Assembly: GCA_049999765.1 (NCBI GenBank)
Contig: JBNGIQ010002247.1
Span: forward strand, 1 to 29,496
Origin: Phaeoceros laevis
Taxonomy: Eukaryota; Anthocerotophyta; Anthocerotopsida; Notothyladales
DNA: 29,496 nt
Direction of reading: 5' to 3'
Shown here: positions 10,748 through 20,816 of the stretch, one piece after another
Numbering within the stretch: the stretch's first letter is position 1
Layout: each line of letters begins with the position of its first letter
Position numbers and translations under genes: made by a program
Notes under the pieces: model-generated
What the model was told of the DNA's origin: nothing
The model's input: the letters and a program-made list of their open reading frames with translations, nothing else
Databases searched by the model: none

Positions 10748-11047
10748 CTAAACCGTCGACTGCCTTGATTTCCTCCACTGGAAGTGCTCAGGGGGAACCA
10801 TGTAAGCTGGCACCAGGTAGTACAAATTGCCTGACTCCAGAAACTCTTCCGCAGCTAAGATGCACCTCGGATTCTTCTGCACCGAAGGTGGCCCTATGTA
10901 GTACTGAGGGTAGCGGAGCATCAGTTGAGCGACTTGAATTGGCCTGGGGAGAAGCTCGATGACGCCGTCTGGATGCACTACCCTGACTGCTGACCCTGCC
11001 GAGCAGGTGTTCAGGATCTTAGACCTGTGCCCCACGATATTCCCCAT
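10748..11047 (-). CDS. Small DUF4228 (PADRE) domain protein
   Basis: A 99-residue single-exon frame matches the plant DUF4228/PADRE pattern: MGN at the start, VVHPDGVIELLPRPI in the first half, LMLRYPQYYIG, and LESGNLYYLVPA near the end. Gly2 after Met could be N-myristoylated, as is common in this family, which would place the protein at a membrane. Family members are often stress-induced in angiosperms; their biochemical function is unknown. The protein is at the short end for the family and stops about 15 residues after the core domain, so a downstream exon below 10748 cannot be excluded. It is divergent from the PPR gene. Confidence 0.75.
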   Translation of the reverse strand: MGNIVGHRSKILNTCSAGSAVRVVHPDGVIELLPRPIQVAQLMLRYPQYYIGPPSVQKNPRCILAAEEFLESGNLYYLVPAYMVPPEHFQWRKSRQSTV

Positions 11048-12202
11048 TTTTCCCGGGACAGGCTCTTGGAAAATCTCTGCTGCAGACTAGTAATCGACAG
11101 GGATGAAAATGTAGCAGTGGCCTGGAGCACGTAGCTTAGCTGAGATGGAGATCGTCCAAAACCTTGCTGCACCAGTTCTGGCGGTGATCAATTCTGCCTT
11201 GGCGAAAGGAATCCTTTCCGCCCGATTTCTATCTCAGCAGCTGGCTATTGAGCTTGGGGAAAATTGGAGCTCAAACATCTGCAGCCACTCGAGAGCTCAA
11301 ACATGGCAATCACATGTACAACGCACGTTAGCTGCAAACTAGCTACAATTGTAAATTGCTGTCCGCAATCGAAAACTTGCGGGGAGCGGACATCGTCGTG
11401 CAGAAAAATGTGAGAGGCAGCTGCTGCGCATGCATCTAAGCCGACACGGGTCCCTACGCTGGATGGCTGCGCAGATGGATGCGTCTGCTGGTAATTTGCA
11501 GGAGCCCGCTCCGCAAAGAAGTGATAGCATCAGAAAGAATCGAAGCTTTTTTCAGTCCGGAAGAAAGCGAAGGCGAAGTGGCCGTCCGGCCGAGAGGTAT
11601 GAGACTCGGGTTTGTGAGTGGACTTGGGGGCTCTTATTACGCTCCTGGCCAACGGACAATCCTATGACAATGGACGGCCAGCGGTAGCCGTCGCAGCACG
11701 TACTGGCATATACAGTACACGGTGGGCCATAGTGGGAGCGAACTATGGCCGCTTATATTTGGCTAGTCTGTATTAGCAAATTTTGCACTGTGCAGGCCTG
11801 TTTTTGCAGCATTTCAACATTTTTCAGCGAGACACGTCAACTTGAGCCCATCAAACGCGAGACACGACAAGTTGATGTGCATGTAAGCACACGAACCTCT
11901 TGAACTCCACAACACCGCAAAGACCTTCAAGCAATAACGGATAAAGTATGTTACCATCGCAACCATGTACTGAGAAGACCTTGCTGGCTGAAGCCCCTGG
12001 CCTGTACCTCAAAGAGTCACTGCATAATGACCTTGCTATTTCTACAAGTACTATGGGCATCGTCCCCGGACACGTGCTGCCAACCATGACATTGGGGAGA
12101 GGCAAGACATCACTTCAACAGCTCTCAGTTTCTGCTTCCTCCATAGCGGTCTCAAAATGCCTTCCTTGTGCTGTATACATGTGACCTGCGCTGCGGTAGG
12201 GG
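11048..12202. promoter_or_regulatory. Divergent intergenic region between DUF4228 and PPR genes
   Basis: About 1.15 kb separates two start codons pointing apart, so it should hold both promoters. Open frames at 11145-11342, 11430-11687 and 11948-12184 have no recognisable similarity and I do not call them. A spaced pair of 19-bp repeats lies at 11827-11875. Confidence 0.4.
11827..11875 (+). repeat. Pair of 19-bp repeats 30 bp apart
   Basis: GCGAGACACGTCAACTTGA at 11827-11845 is repeated with two changes (GCGAGACACGACAAGTTGA) at 11857-11875. The two changes make the ends reverse-complementary: TCAACTTG at 11837-11844 and CAAGTTGA at 11868-11875. The pair lies about 330 bp upstream of the PPR start and could be a paired factor-binding site; no function is shown. 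Confidence 0.5.
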
Positions 12203-14968
12203 ATGCTACTGTATCTTCTGCGAATCAAGACAGAATTCCGTTACAATCAGCCTCCAACGGAACCTCCACAGGTGACGACACCTTCGATGCTCCGAACCCT
12301 AAGAGCTGGCCTCATCAGTCCTGCTTTGCACCCTCTGATTATGTACTGGCCGACATGCTCCAGGGCCTCGCGCTGGGTCCTGGCTGCTGCAGCCAAAGTT
12401 CTAGTACGCAGGCTCTTGAGCTGCAATACAGGAGCTACTTGGAAGGCTGGGATGAAGAAGAGGCCACTTGATTCTGTATCCACCTCAATTCCCAAGAGCA
12501 GGTTAGCAGTGCATGAGGTCCAATTGGAGGTTAGGAAATTATGTGAGGATGACCGCATTACTGACGCTGTGGTCACCGTGAACCTTCTGGTGCAGCGAGG
12601 ATGCCATGTGTCCAGGAATCTCTTCTATCGTGTCCTCAAGAGGTGCATCGCTCACAAGGACCTGGTTCTTGGCAGACGCATTCATGCTCTCAGTATCAGA
12701 AGCGGGTACGGAGGGGACGCATTTCTGGCTACCCACCTCATCGGTCTATATGCCTCGCATGGGAGGTTGGAGGAAGCAATGCGAGTCTTTACCAAGATCT
12801 CCATACCAGACGCCTATAATTGGGCTACCATAATTTCGGCATATGCTAGACATGGAAAAGCTCCAGGGGCCATAGGACTGTACAGAGAGATGGTGAAGTC
12901 AACCGTGAAGCCCAACAACCATATCTATTCATCAGTGCTTAAAGCTTGTGCTGATGCTCGAGACTTAGCAGCCGGCAAGGATGTCCATGCCCATATTCTT
13001 ACGAGTTCAAGCAAGCCAGATATTTTTGTTCAAAACTGCCTTGTTGGTATGTATGCAAAGTGTGGGAGCTTCGAGGATGCCCTCATAGTGCTCGACAACC
13101 TTCCTCACAGAGATGTGGTGACGTGGAATGCAATGATTGCAGGTTATGTCCAGCAGGGGATGGGTGAGGAAGCGCTTAGTCTTTACAATCGTATGCAACA
13201 AGAGGGCTTAACAGCACCCAGTTCTGTCACATATGTGTGTCTCTTGCAGGCATGTGCTAGTGTAGGTGTAGGAGCTCTTCATCAGGGAAAGCTGCTCCAT
13301 GCACGAATCGGAGAACTACGACTGCAAGTCGATTTGGTTCTGGGTGGGAGCTTGGTTAACATGTATGCGAAGTGCGGTAGCACAGAGGATGCTCGCAGAG
13401 TATTCGACAGACTTCCGGAGAGAAGTGTGGCGACATGGAATGCACTGATAGCAGGTTATACCCGGGAGGGAATGGGTCAGGAAGCTCTGAACCTTTGCAA
13501 CACTATGCAACAAGAAGATCTCATTACTCCAGATTCTGTCACATACACGTGCCTTCTGCAGGCATGTGCCACCGTAGGTGTAGGAGCTTTGCATCAGGGG
13601 AAGCAGTTTCATGTACACATCGAAGGACGAGGACTACATGATGATGTGGTTCTGGGTGGAAGCTTGGTTACCATGTATGCAAAGTGTGGTAGCTTAGAGG
13701 ATGCTTGCAAAGTTTTTGAGAAACTTTCCCAGAAAAATGTGGTGACATGGACTGCTATGATTGCAGGTTACACCCAGGAGGGGATGGGTCAGGAAGCCCT
13801 CAGCCTTTACAAGAGTATGCAGAAAGAAGGCATCACTCCAAATTCTGTCACATATGTGTGCCTCCTCCAGGCATGTGCAATTGTAGCAGCCCTGCCTCTA
13901 GGAGAGCAACTCCATGCACAGGTACAGGAACGCGGACTGCAAGCTGATGTGGATGTGGGAGCTGCATTGGTAAATATGTACGCAAAGTGTGGTAGCATGC
14001 TCGATTCAAAGCAGGTGTTTGATGCATTGCCTAAAAGAACCACTGAGGCGTGGGGTGCACTGATTGGTGGATATACCCGCCTAGGAGACAGTGAGGCTGT
14101 GTTTCGAATGCTTGACAGGATGAAGCTGGAGGGCATAGAGCCACAAGGCATTACGTTTCTTAGTGTGCTGACGGTGTGCAGTCATGTGGGTCTTGTGGAC
14201 AAGGGCCGAAAGTACTTCCGGGCCATGACCGCAGATTATGGCATCTGTCCATCCGTTGAGCACTACACATGCATGATGGATCTTCTCGGCCGTGCAGGTT
14301 ACCTGGACGAAGCGTTCAAGATGGCCAGCATCATGCCTTTTGCGCCTGATGGTGCTGTGTGGCGTGCACTATTAGGCGCTTGCAAGAAGTGGTGCAATGT
14401 TGAGATTGGGCGGCAGGCTTTTGAGTTTGCAGTGAGAGTGGATGAAAAAGATGCTGCCCCTTATATGCTGATGTCCAACATTTATGCAAGCGTTCAAATG
14501 TGGGAGGAGGCAAAGGAGATCCAGGCCAAAAGAGTAAACTATGGGGCATGGAAGCAGCCGGGCCAAAGTTGGTGGACTGACATGGGCGGAGTGGTGCACA
14601 CGTTTGCAGTTGGAGACAAGAAGCATGCTCAGAGTCAAGGGATTTATGCAAGGCTGGAACAGCTACTCCCCAGAATGAAGAAAGAGGGATATGTGCCGCA
14701 ACTCGACTCATCCTTACGGGATATACCGGATGATGAGAAGGAAGCTGAGTTGTGTGGGCACAGCGAGAAACTGGCTATAGCTTATGCTTTGAACATGACA
14801 CCTGATGGGACAACCATACGTGTGGTGAAAAATCTGCGAGTGTGCGAGGACTGTCACATAGCCACGGCTTACATATCGAAAGTGGAAAAGAGAACTATTA
14901 TTTGTCGAGATGCAAGTCGTTTCCATGTGTATAGAGATGGAAAATGCTCTTGTGGGGACTACTGGTAG
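12203..14968 (+). CDS. PLS-class pentatricopeptide repeat protein with E and DYW domains
   Basis: PPR-DYW proteins bind one organelle RNA site and deaminate a C to U; the repeats choose the site and the DYW domain is the deaminase. This intronless 921-residue frame has P, L and S motifs from about residue 110 to 720, then E motifs, a PG-box-like KQPGQSWW, and a complete DYW domain. Zinc and active-site residues are present: HSE at 853-855, CEDC at 881-884, and CSCGDYW at the very end (915-921). The three central PLS triplets are near-copies. The target organelle is unclear. ATG 12203 is the first in frame, but ATG 12287 would give a more typical Arg-rich presequence (MLRTLRAGL). Position 5 of two S motifs is Gly, outside the usual recognition code. 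Confidence 0.94.
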   Translation: MLLYLLRIKTEFRYNQPPTEPPQVTTPSMLRTLRAGLISPALHPLIMYWPTCSRASRWVLAAAAKVLVRRLLSCNTGATWKAGMKKRPLDSVSTSIPKSRLAVHEVQLEVRKLCEDDRITDAVVTVNLLVQRGCHVSRNLFYRVLKRCIAHKDLVLGRRIHALSIRSGYGGDAFLATHLIGLYASHGRLEEAMRVFTKISIPDAYNWATIISAYARHGKAPGAIGLYREMVKSTVKPNNHIYSSVLKACADARDLAAGKDVHAHILTSSSKPDIFVQNCLVGMYAKCGSFEDALIVLDNLPHRDVVTWNAMIAGYVQQGMGEEALSLYNRMQQEGLTAPSSVTYVCLLQACASVGVGALHQGKLLHARIGELRLQVDLVLGGSLVNMYAKCGSTEDARRVFDRLPERSVATWNALIAGYTREGMGQEALNLCNTMQQEDLITPDSVTYTCLLQACATVGVGALHQGKQFHVHIEGRGLHDDVVLGGSLVTMYAKCGSLEDACKVFEKLSQKNVVTWTAMIAGYTQEGMGQEALSLYKSMQKEGITPNSVTYVCLLQACAIVAALPLGEQLHAQVQERGLQADVDVGAALVNMYAKCGSMLDSKQVFDALPKRTTEAWGALIGGYTRLGDSEAVFRMLDRMKLEGIEPQGITFLSVLTVCSHVGLVDKGRKYFRAMTADYGICPSVEHYTCMMDLLGRAGYLDEAFKMASIMPFAPDGAVWRALLGACKKWCNVEIGRQAFEFAVRVDEKDAAPYMLMSNIYASVQMWEEAKEIQAKRVNYGAWKQPGQSWWTDMGGVVHTFAVGDKKHAQSQGIYARLEQLLPRMKKEGYVPQLDSSLRDIPDDEKEAELCGHSEKLAIAYALNMTPDGTTIRVVKNLRVCEDCHIATAYISKVEKRTIICRDASRFHVYRDGKCSCGDYW
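13049..13975 (+). repeat. Tandem PLS-triplet modules of about 312 bp within the PPR gene
   Basis: The S-motif text ATGTATGCAAAGTG and its variants recurs at 13049, 13361, 13673 and 13976, giving periods of 312, 312 and 303 bp (104, 104 and 101 codons). Similarity is visible at the DNA level across the whole period, including the L motif YVCLLQACA and the P motif GMGQEAL. This points to recent internal duplication rather than ancient repeat divergence. Confidence 0.85.
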
Positions 14969-15925
14969 GCAACGGCAAACACGTTTTTGTAAGGTTTTCT
15001 TTGCGCCCAGGTAAACGTTCCTCCCTGTTGCCACCCTGACACTGCCCAAACTGAAGAAAGAAACAAGGATACGTGGCGCATTTACAGGAGCTGGGATGCG
15101 CTAAGCAAGCACACCTACGAAATATATGAAGAGTTTTTATAAAGCCTATGAAGAGTTTTTATAAAGCCCTACCAGCAGAAACGCCAAAAGAGTAGATTCC
15201 TGGAGTGATGTCCACCAATGGAGGCACAATGACCAGCTTCCAGTGCGAACACTGTAGAGCGACAAAAAGCATATGGCTGCATGCACATCATAACAATAAG
15301 CGCAAAGAAACTCATGTTACACTGGTTTCTACATACCGGATCAGTAAACTGAGACAATAGCTCATCCTTCGAGCCCTTCGGCCTTCTTCCCCAGTAATTT
15401 TGGGATCAAATGTTGTTAAGTAAAAGCGTCCACGTACAGCACCCGCAGTAACAGTACATACCTGTTCGCCAGGTGTTTGGACATGTCGCATCCACCGTTA
15501 CCACTCAGATAGATGCACTAAGATGTTCAGCAGTTGGGCCACTGCCACATGGCGCAAAGGTATGCAAGATTCAGCGTATGCAAACGAAGCACACCAACAA
15601 AAATGAATCGCACAATCTGGAATAATTACTTGCTGAAACGTCGAGTCATAACTATGATCATTATACAAGCAGCACAACGATGTGCCTGCTCACTGCTGAT
15701 CTGATGTCGACTCAAAATGTAGGCGAGACTCTTGAGAATGGATACCGCTTTCAGCTGGCTTACAAAACTGTAAACCGTACGAGAAGCAGCCATCCGGTGA
15801 GACTAAGTCTGCGAAGTATGTCTCACTTCAGGCAACGTCACAAAAGAAGCTTGTACAAAAAATATACATGCTGGGCTCGACTAAGCGTAGGAATCCTAAC
15901 AGCATATAAGGGGTCTAATCTAGAT
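14969..15925. other. Convergent intergenic region between PPR and reticulon genes
   Basis: Both flanking genes end here. No frame in this stretch is supported as a gene. It contains an exact 22-bp tandem duplication at 15125-15168. The sequence next to 15925 is the reticulon 3' untranslated region. Confidence 0.45.
15125..15168 (+). repeat. Exact 22-bp tandem duplication
   Basis: The 22-bp unit beginning TATGAAGAG and ending TTTATAAAGCC occurs twice without a gap, at 15125-15146 and 15147-15168, with no mismatch. It lies about 160 bp past the PPR stop codon, probably in the 3' untranslated region or just beyond. The identity suggests a recent slippage event. Confidence 0.8.
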
Positions 15926-17156
15926 CTAATCAGCCTTCTTCGACTTGACAGCCCTTGGAATCTTGCTCAAAACAACTGCATCAAACTTTCTGTATTGCTT
16001 GTGTGCTTCGTCGGCCACGATCTTGACATACTTGTCCACTTCGTCCTCATACTTGTCGTAAAAGACGGGAATCGTGAACAGCAAAACAATACCTACAGAA
16101 CACAGACGAGTTAGCTGATTGCCGTCACCGACCTACCAAGTCGGACTATCATAAACTGAGAGCTGCATGGATGTTCCGTGAAGGCGGTAGGAATCCACGC
16201 ACACCACTAATTTCAAGGACAAGTAACCTACCAATGAAAGCGAGTGTCAAAAGGCTGGTCCATCCCCCAACAACGGAGAGCAGCCACAGGCCAGTAATAA
16301 CCTGCAAAATTCAGGATATGTTAAGGCCACAGGGCACCAAAAGTACTTAACCCCACTGGAGTGAGCACAGTGAAGCCCCTTCAGAATACCTTCAGAAACA
16401 GCTTCACGTCCTTCCCAAGCGCAACAGTATGAACAGCTCCCAAGACCTTGTTCAATTCATGGCGGAGATTGCGTGCTGTGCTGGTGACGAACTCCTCAGA
16501 CAACTCCAATTCAGGAAGAGGTGGAGCAGGCCTGATCAACAAAGCACCAAGGCCTTAGCGGCGTAGTGGGCGTCTGACCTGTTTTTTATATACTCCGCTC
16601 TTGAAAAACTTGACCTAAGTCAGAACACCTGGACAGGTGAGCTCGCCTCACCTGTTGAGCAGGGCAGCAGCGTTGGCCCATAAGAAGAGGATGACCACCA
16701 AGAAGAGGACCACGTTGGATACGAGCGTCAGCAAAGTGTAACCGGACCACTCCAACAAGAACCAGGTCACCGCAACTCCAGCGAGGACACCAGCAGCAAG
16801 GGACTTGTTTTTCCACAAAAGCACGTCTGCCACTGCACACCCAACCGGACAGATTCACCCAATGAGGCAACTTGAGAACCAGGCCCTCACTCTGCAATTC
16901 TCCCGGGCCACAGAGACCAAACTCTCGCACTCAACATCAGAAAAAGCACGTAGACTCAGATCGAGACTTTGAAGTCGAGCTGTGATGTACATTTTCCGCC
17001 GCCAAGAATATCTCGAACAGATCTCTGCCGGTTGAAGAAGTAGGACTTCCCAGTGCCAACGGCATGAGAGGTTTGTGAGGCTGGAAGCTTGTGATATGTT
17101 TCCGAGGCAGAATTTGCTGCAGCAGCAGCTATGGACGACACATCATGATCAGTCAT
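15926..17156 (-). CDS. Reticulon-like protein (RTNLB family)
   Basis: Reticulons insert two hairpins into the ER membrane and curve it into tubules. Exons on the minus strand: 17156-16991, 16832-16652, 16531-16390, 16301-16232, 16092-15926; introns are 158, 120, 88 and 139 nt. The product is 241 residues. After a short soluble N-terminus comes the family signature SVRDILGGGK then LADVLLWKNK, joined across intron 1. The first hydrophobic hairpin is at about 66-115 and the second at about 164-198, separated by a loop of about 48 residues carrying LPELELSEEF. The C-terminus is basic and ends KKAD, which fits a KKXX ER-retrieval signal. Start ATG 17154-17156 is the first ATG in this frame; the frame opens upstream only at a GTG. 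Divergent from the sirtuin gene. Confidence 0.93.
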
Positions 17157-19342
17157 GGTGACCTGCCTCTGCAGAGACACTACCACGTGGTCGTCAGTAT
17201 GCGGAGCGCAAGCGCGGAAGCAGATCTTCGTGGAAGCAACCTAAAGCCCCCCCTGCAAAAAACAGAATCCAGCGCGGGCCACAACCAAACCCCTAAACCA
17301 CTATGGACCTTCGAAAGCTGACACACAAGAACATGGCTGGCACAACAAACCACAACCAGAGACCTGTCTTCCCATTTCAAGCACCGAAAATCCTTCTCAA
17401 TGCCGTTCCATAAGCAGAAGCAGAGGCACAGACATCTCTCCCTGCTCCAAGAACACAATCGGGCAAAACTCGTTCACATCAATCAGTAGCAAGCAACTTG
17501 AACGCTTCCTACCCCGCTCCCGGAGCAGAGGGCATATACACACAAAGGCAGTGCAGGCGGGAGTCAGAGGCCCCAAGATTGAAGCACTGGCAGCGCAAAC
17601 ATGCACGCAGGTAGGCAGGGAAATCAATCACAGGCAAGCGGGCTTGCACAAGATTGCGGCACGGACCGACCTTTGGGATTGACACCGATCCCGGACGCGA
17701 GGCGCAGGCTGGGTGGCAGACTGTAGCAGGAGGCACGACGCGCAGCAGCGATGGCTGGCTGGCGGGCTGGTGGGGATGGCTGATGAGCGCGCGGGTGAGG
17801 AGGGAAGGGCAAACCCTGGAGAAGAAATGGAAGGCCAAGCCTACGAAGTGCTACCTTGCTCGGCTGATGGTGCGAGTCGACGCTGGCTGACGAGCCAAGT
17901 CGAGTCGAGTCGTGTCGCGCGATCAAGCACCTTTGGCGTCCCCGCCCGGCGAAACCGGCGGAACGCGGCGAAACTAGCCCCCGAAATATCCACCACCTCT
18001 CGTACGAAACGCTTCGTCCGGTCAACAGAAGGAACGCGGCACGTTCTGGGCCATTCAAGCCGGTTCCTCCTACTGCCACGTGATATGCCAGCGATTCTAG
18101 GTACTTCGTCCAGGATTCAAATCGCCGATGTGACACTTGTCGGCATCAGCCGAAACGTCGGGCCAGCCTGGCGCATGCGGCGAAACCGGCCAAAGGCATT
18201 CGCGCCCTTTTTTGGGAGGGAAAGATCTGCTGCTGCATATACGGCAGGTTCAATGTTTTGACTCGAGGTTGGGTTCTGCTAACCGGCTGTCATAATAACT
18301 ACTGTCCACGACGGTCACGTAGCACTTATGACCCCCGCCCTTGTAATGTCACATCGTCGAACGTACCCCTGTTTTAGGGTTTTCAGAACGACACCCTCAT
18401 AATCAAATCTTACTACGTCGGAAGTGGCGAAACGGCTCCGACGCCAGGTTCATCCCACGCGACTGCCGCCGCCTGCCATTACTTCGTACTGGGAGTAAGA
18501 TTTAAATTTCCAACCCTAACGCTTCGGCCGCAAGCAATGGAAAACTTCTGTACCGCAGAAATTTGAAACTGTGTGTGCGGGTGGAATAGCTTTTTCTGCA
18601 CTTTCCAAATGTCTTTGTCGATTGCTTCGGTAAAGGAACCTTGGAGAATGGACGAGGCGAAAGGTTCCGGTATTCCCGGGTCAAAACCCTCGGAAATTGG
18701 TGGAGGTGGGAGGTGGGAGGCGGGAGAGGTAGTGTGAGGTGAGACACTGAGACTGCGGTGCACTGTAGCTGACCAACAGTCGGGCTCGCATCTCTGTCTG
18801 CAGTGAGCTGCTTTAAATTTTGTTCAGCTGATGGTCTTTTGGTATACTCCGGGTATGTAATTCAGTTAATTGTTTGCGGATCCAAGTCAGTCCTCCTTGA
18901 ATTTGTGAATTGTTTCTCTGGATGCAGCCTCTTGTCGGGTTTGGGCTCAAGATGCGGGGAAATTGACTGAGAATTTTTCCCTGAGTCCTGAAGTCGAATT
19001 GTCCTTCCACTTGCAGCACATTGTGGTATGTCGCCAGTAGAGGTTGTACTACGGGAGTGCCTACATGTTTGAATAGAGCAATAAGGTTTGAGGTTCTTTC
19101 TCATTTCTTTTCTGTTGCTGTGTCCAGTCTCCTCTAAAGTGGATGGAAGCAGTGAGGAGATTTAGATTTGCGCAAGATTTGGAGCCCGTGATGCTTCCTG
19201 CGTCAGCACCCTTCAGGTCAGGGTTCCCAGATGTTCTGATGCAGCTAGTATCACAGTATCACTTAGTTTGCAGGCGAATTGTGTGTTGAACAGTGGTGTT
19301 CCATTGTAGGGTTTACCAAAGTCTGCAAACCAGCAGCTCCAT
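17157..19342. promoter_or_regulatory. Long divergent intergenic region between reticulon and sirtuin
   Basis: About 2.2 kb lies between two start codons pointing apart. Frames such as 17624-18136 and 17713-18261 overlap on opposite strands and show no family similarity. The stretch holds a GTCGA-rich run near 17898-17912, several GAAACCGG-type words at 17940-18200 and a G-rich run at 18700-18730. An ATG at 19143 opens a 24-codon frame with a good donor at 19217, but its phase does not join to the sirtuin frame through any acceptor I found. Confidence 0.4.
18700..18730 (+). other. G-rich run, possible G-quadruplex
   Basis: Runs of GG and GGG are separated by one or two bases over 31 bp (GGTGGAGGTGGGAGG then TGGGAGGCGGG). 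This has enough closely spaced G runs for a two-tetrad quadruplex. It lies between the divergent reticulon and sirtuin genes. It may equally be simple low-complexity DNA. Confidence 0.35.
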
Positions 19343-20816
19343 ATGGATGAATTTTGCGAGACGAAATGGGGTCTGAAGCAGAAAGTGACAAAGCTAGCCA
19401 AGTTTGTGCGCAACAGCAAACATGCTGTGGTAATTGGTCAACCTTGAGGTGTTTTGGGTCATTCTATGGTTCGCTTGCGGATGCTGAGCACGAAATTTGT
19501 TGTTTGTCTAGGTGTACACAGGGGCTGGAATCTCAACTGCAGCCGGTATCCCAGATTTCCGGGGGCCTGCGGGGGTTTGGACTTTGAGGGCCAAGGGCTT
19601 GGATGTGCCAGAGCCCCAGCTGGACAAGGTTTGTGCGTCAATCGTTCATGTTTGCCTTGTTACCCTGAGGGCTTCGTCTCAGGTAAACAGTTATCTTACG
19701 AATTTTGTTCTTGATGGACGTTACATGTCTATGCAGGCCAGTCCCACGTACACCCACTTTGCACTGAGGACACTGCTGGACGAAGGGTTGATCCACCATG
19801 TAGTATCTCAGAATATAGATGGTCTCCATATCAATAGTGGAATTTCAGTGGGAAATCTTACTGAACTGCATGGCAACTATTGCTTGGAGATATGCCAAAG
19901 CTGCAGAGCGTCCTACTATCGACATTTCCCAGTGTGGAGTGGGCTAACGTTGGCGGACTCCACTAGTGATAGGGGCAGTGATGTATCGGTAACGAGCAAG
20001 AGAGCCAAGCGTCTACCTAAGCGGCATGACCACAGGACAGGTCGTAAATGTGAATCTCTAGGGTGTAAAGGAGATCTTGTGGATACTGTTGTGCTGTTCA
20101 ATGAAGACATCGAAGTCGAGGTAAACACACAATCATGGTGGAGCATTGTGAGGTCCCTTGTAAACCTTTTGCAAGGTGCTCAGGCCAACTTGGTGCTTTG
20201 TTGCAGGCCTTCGAGACGGCAAGCAACCAGACTAACTTCGCTGATATTGCTTTAGTTTTGGGGTCCAGCTTACGAGTGAAACCTGCGTGTGAATTTCCAG
20301 CTGAAATACTTGCCAGAGGTGGCAAGCTTGTGATAGTGAACCTACAACGGACACCATTCGACTCCCGGGCTTCATTGGTAACAAAACTCAGTTTCACTTC
20401 CAATCGAGCTCCGTCGTTCACGTTAGTCAGTTGAAGAGTCATGTAAATAAAGTCTCAATCTGGTCCTGTTACCGATCTATCTTGTTATCCAGGTAATACA
20501 TGCTAGCTGTGATGATGTCATGAGAATGCTCATGACGGAGCTCAAGCTGGAGACTAGTGGGGTCGGAGTTGCTCGAGGATCAGATTCAGGTTCTCAACCA
20601 GATTTGAACGTCGAAAGCTCAGAGAACTTCGTGGGACAACTTGAGGATTCGGACAGCCTAGTGTCTGGTGCTTATGACATGGCGAGGCTAGAGTTTGAGA
20701 AGAGTTTCATGGTGCTCGTGGAGGAATCGGACAGGCAGGTCGAAGATCATGGTGTCAGCTCAGTTCTTAATGCTCTCCAAGATGTCTGTCCATGTAAACA
20801 ATTGCAAGAGAGATGA
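19343..20816 (+). CDS. SIRT7-like class IV sirtuin, NAD-dependent deacylase
   Basis: Sirtuins remove acyl groups from lysines using NAD. Exons: 19343-19429, 19512-19628, 19737-20120, 20207-20377, 20493-20816, giving 360 residues. The core is complete: GAGIST (33-38), GIPDFRGPAGVWTL, QNIDGLH (93-99), catalytic His113 in ELHG, zinc cysteines 121, 124, 173 and 178, GSSLRV and VNLQRTPFD. The long spacer between Cys pairs contains a basic run (KRAKRLPKRHDHR, 156-168) that could act in nuclear targeting. The DDVMRMLMTELKLE helix after the core matches SIRT7 better than SIRT6. An acidic tail of about 85 residues follows. An in-frame TAG at 19307 precedes ATG 19343; a further 5' coding exon cannot be excluded. 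Intron 2 (108 nt) has no in-frame stop. Confidence 0.9.

Noticed and set aside
17624-18136. 170-codon minus-strand frame upstream of the reticulon gene
   Set aside because: No family similarity, overlapped by a plus-strand frame of similar length; probably reticulon 5' leader and promoter DNA.
19143-19216. Upstream coding exon of the sirtuin beginning MEAVRRFRFA
   Set aside because: It ends in phase 2 and no acceptor before 19343 restores the sirtuin frame.
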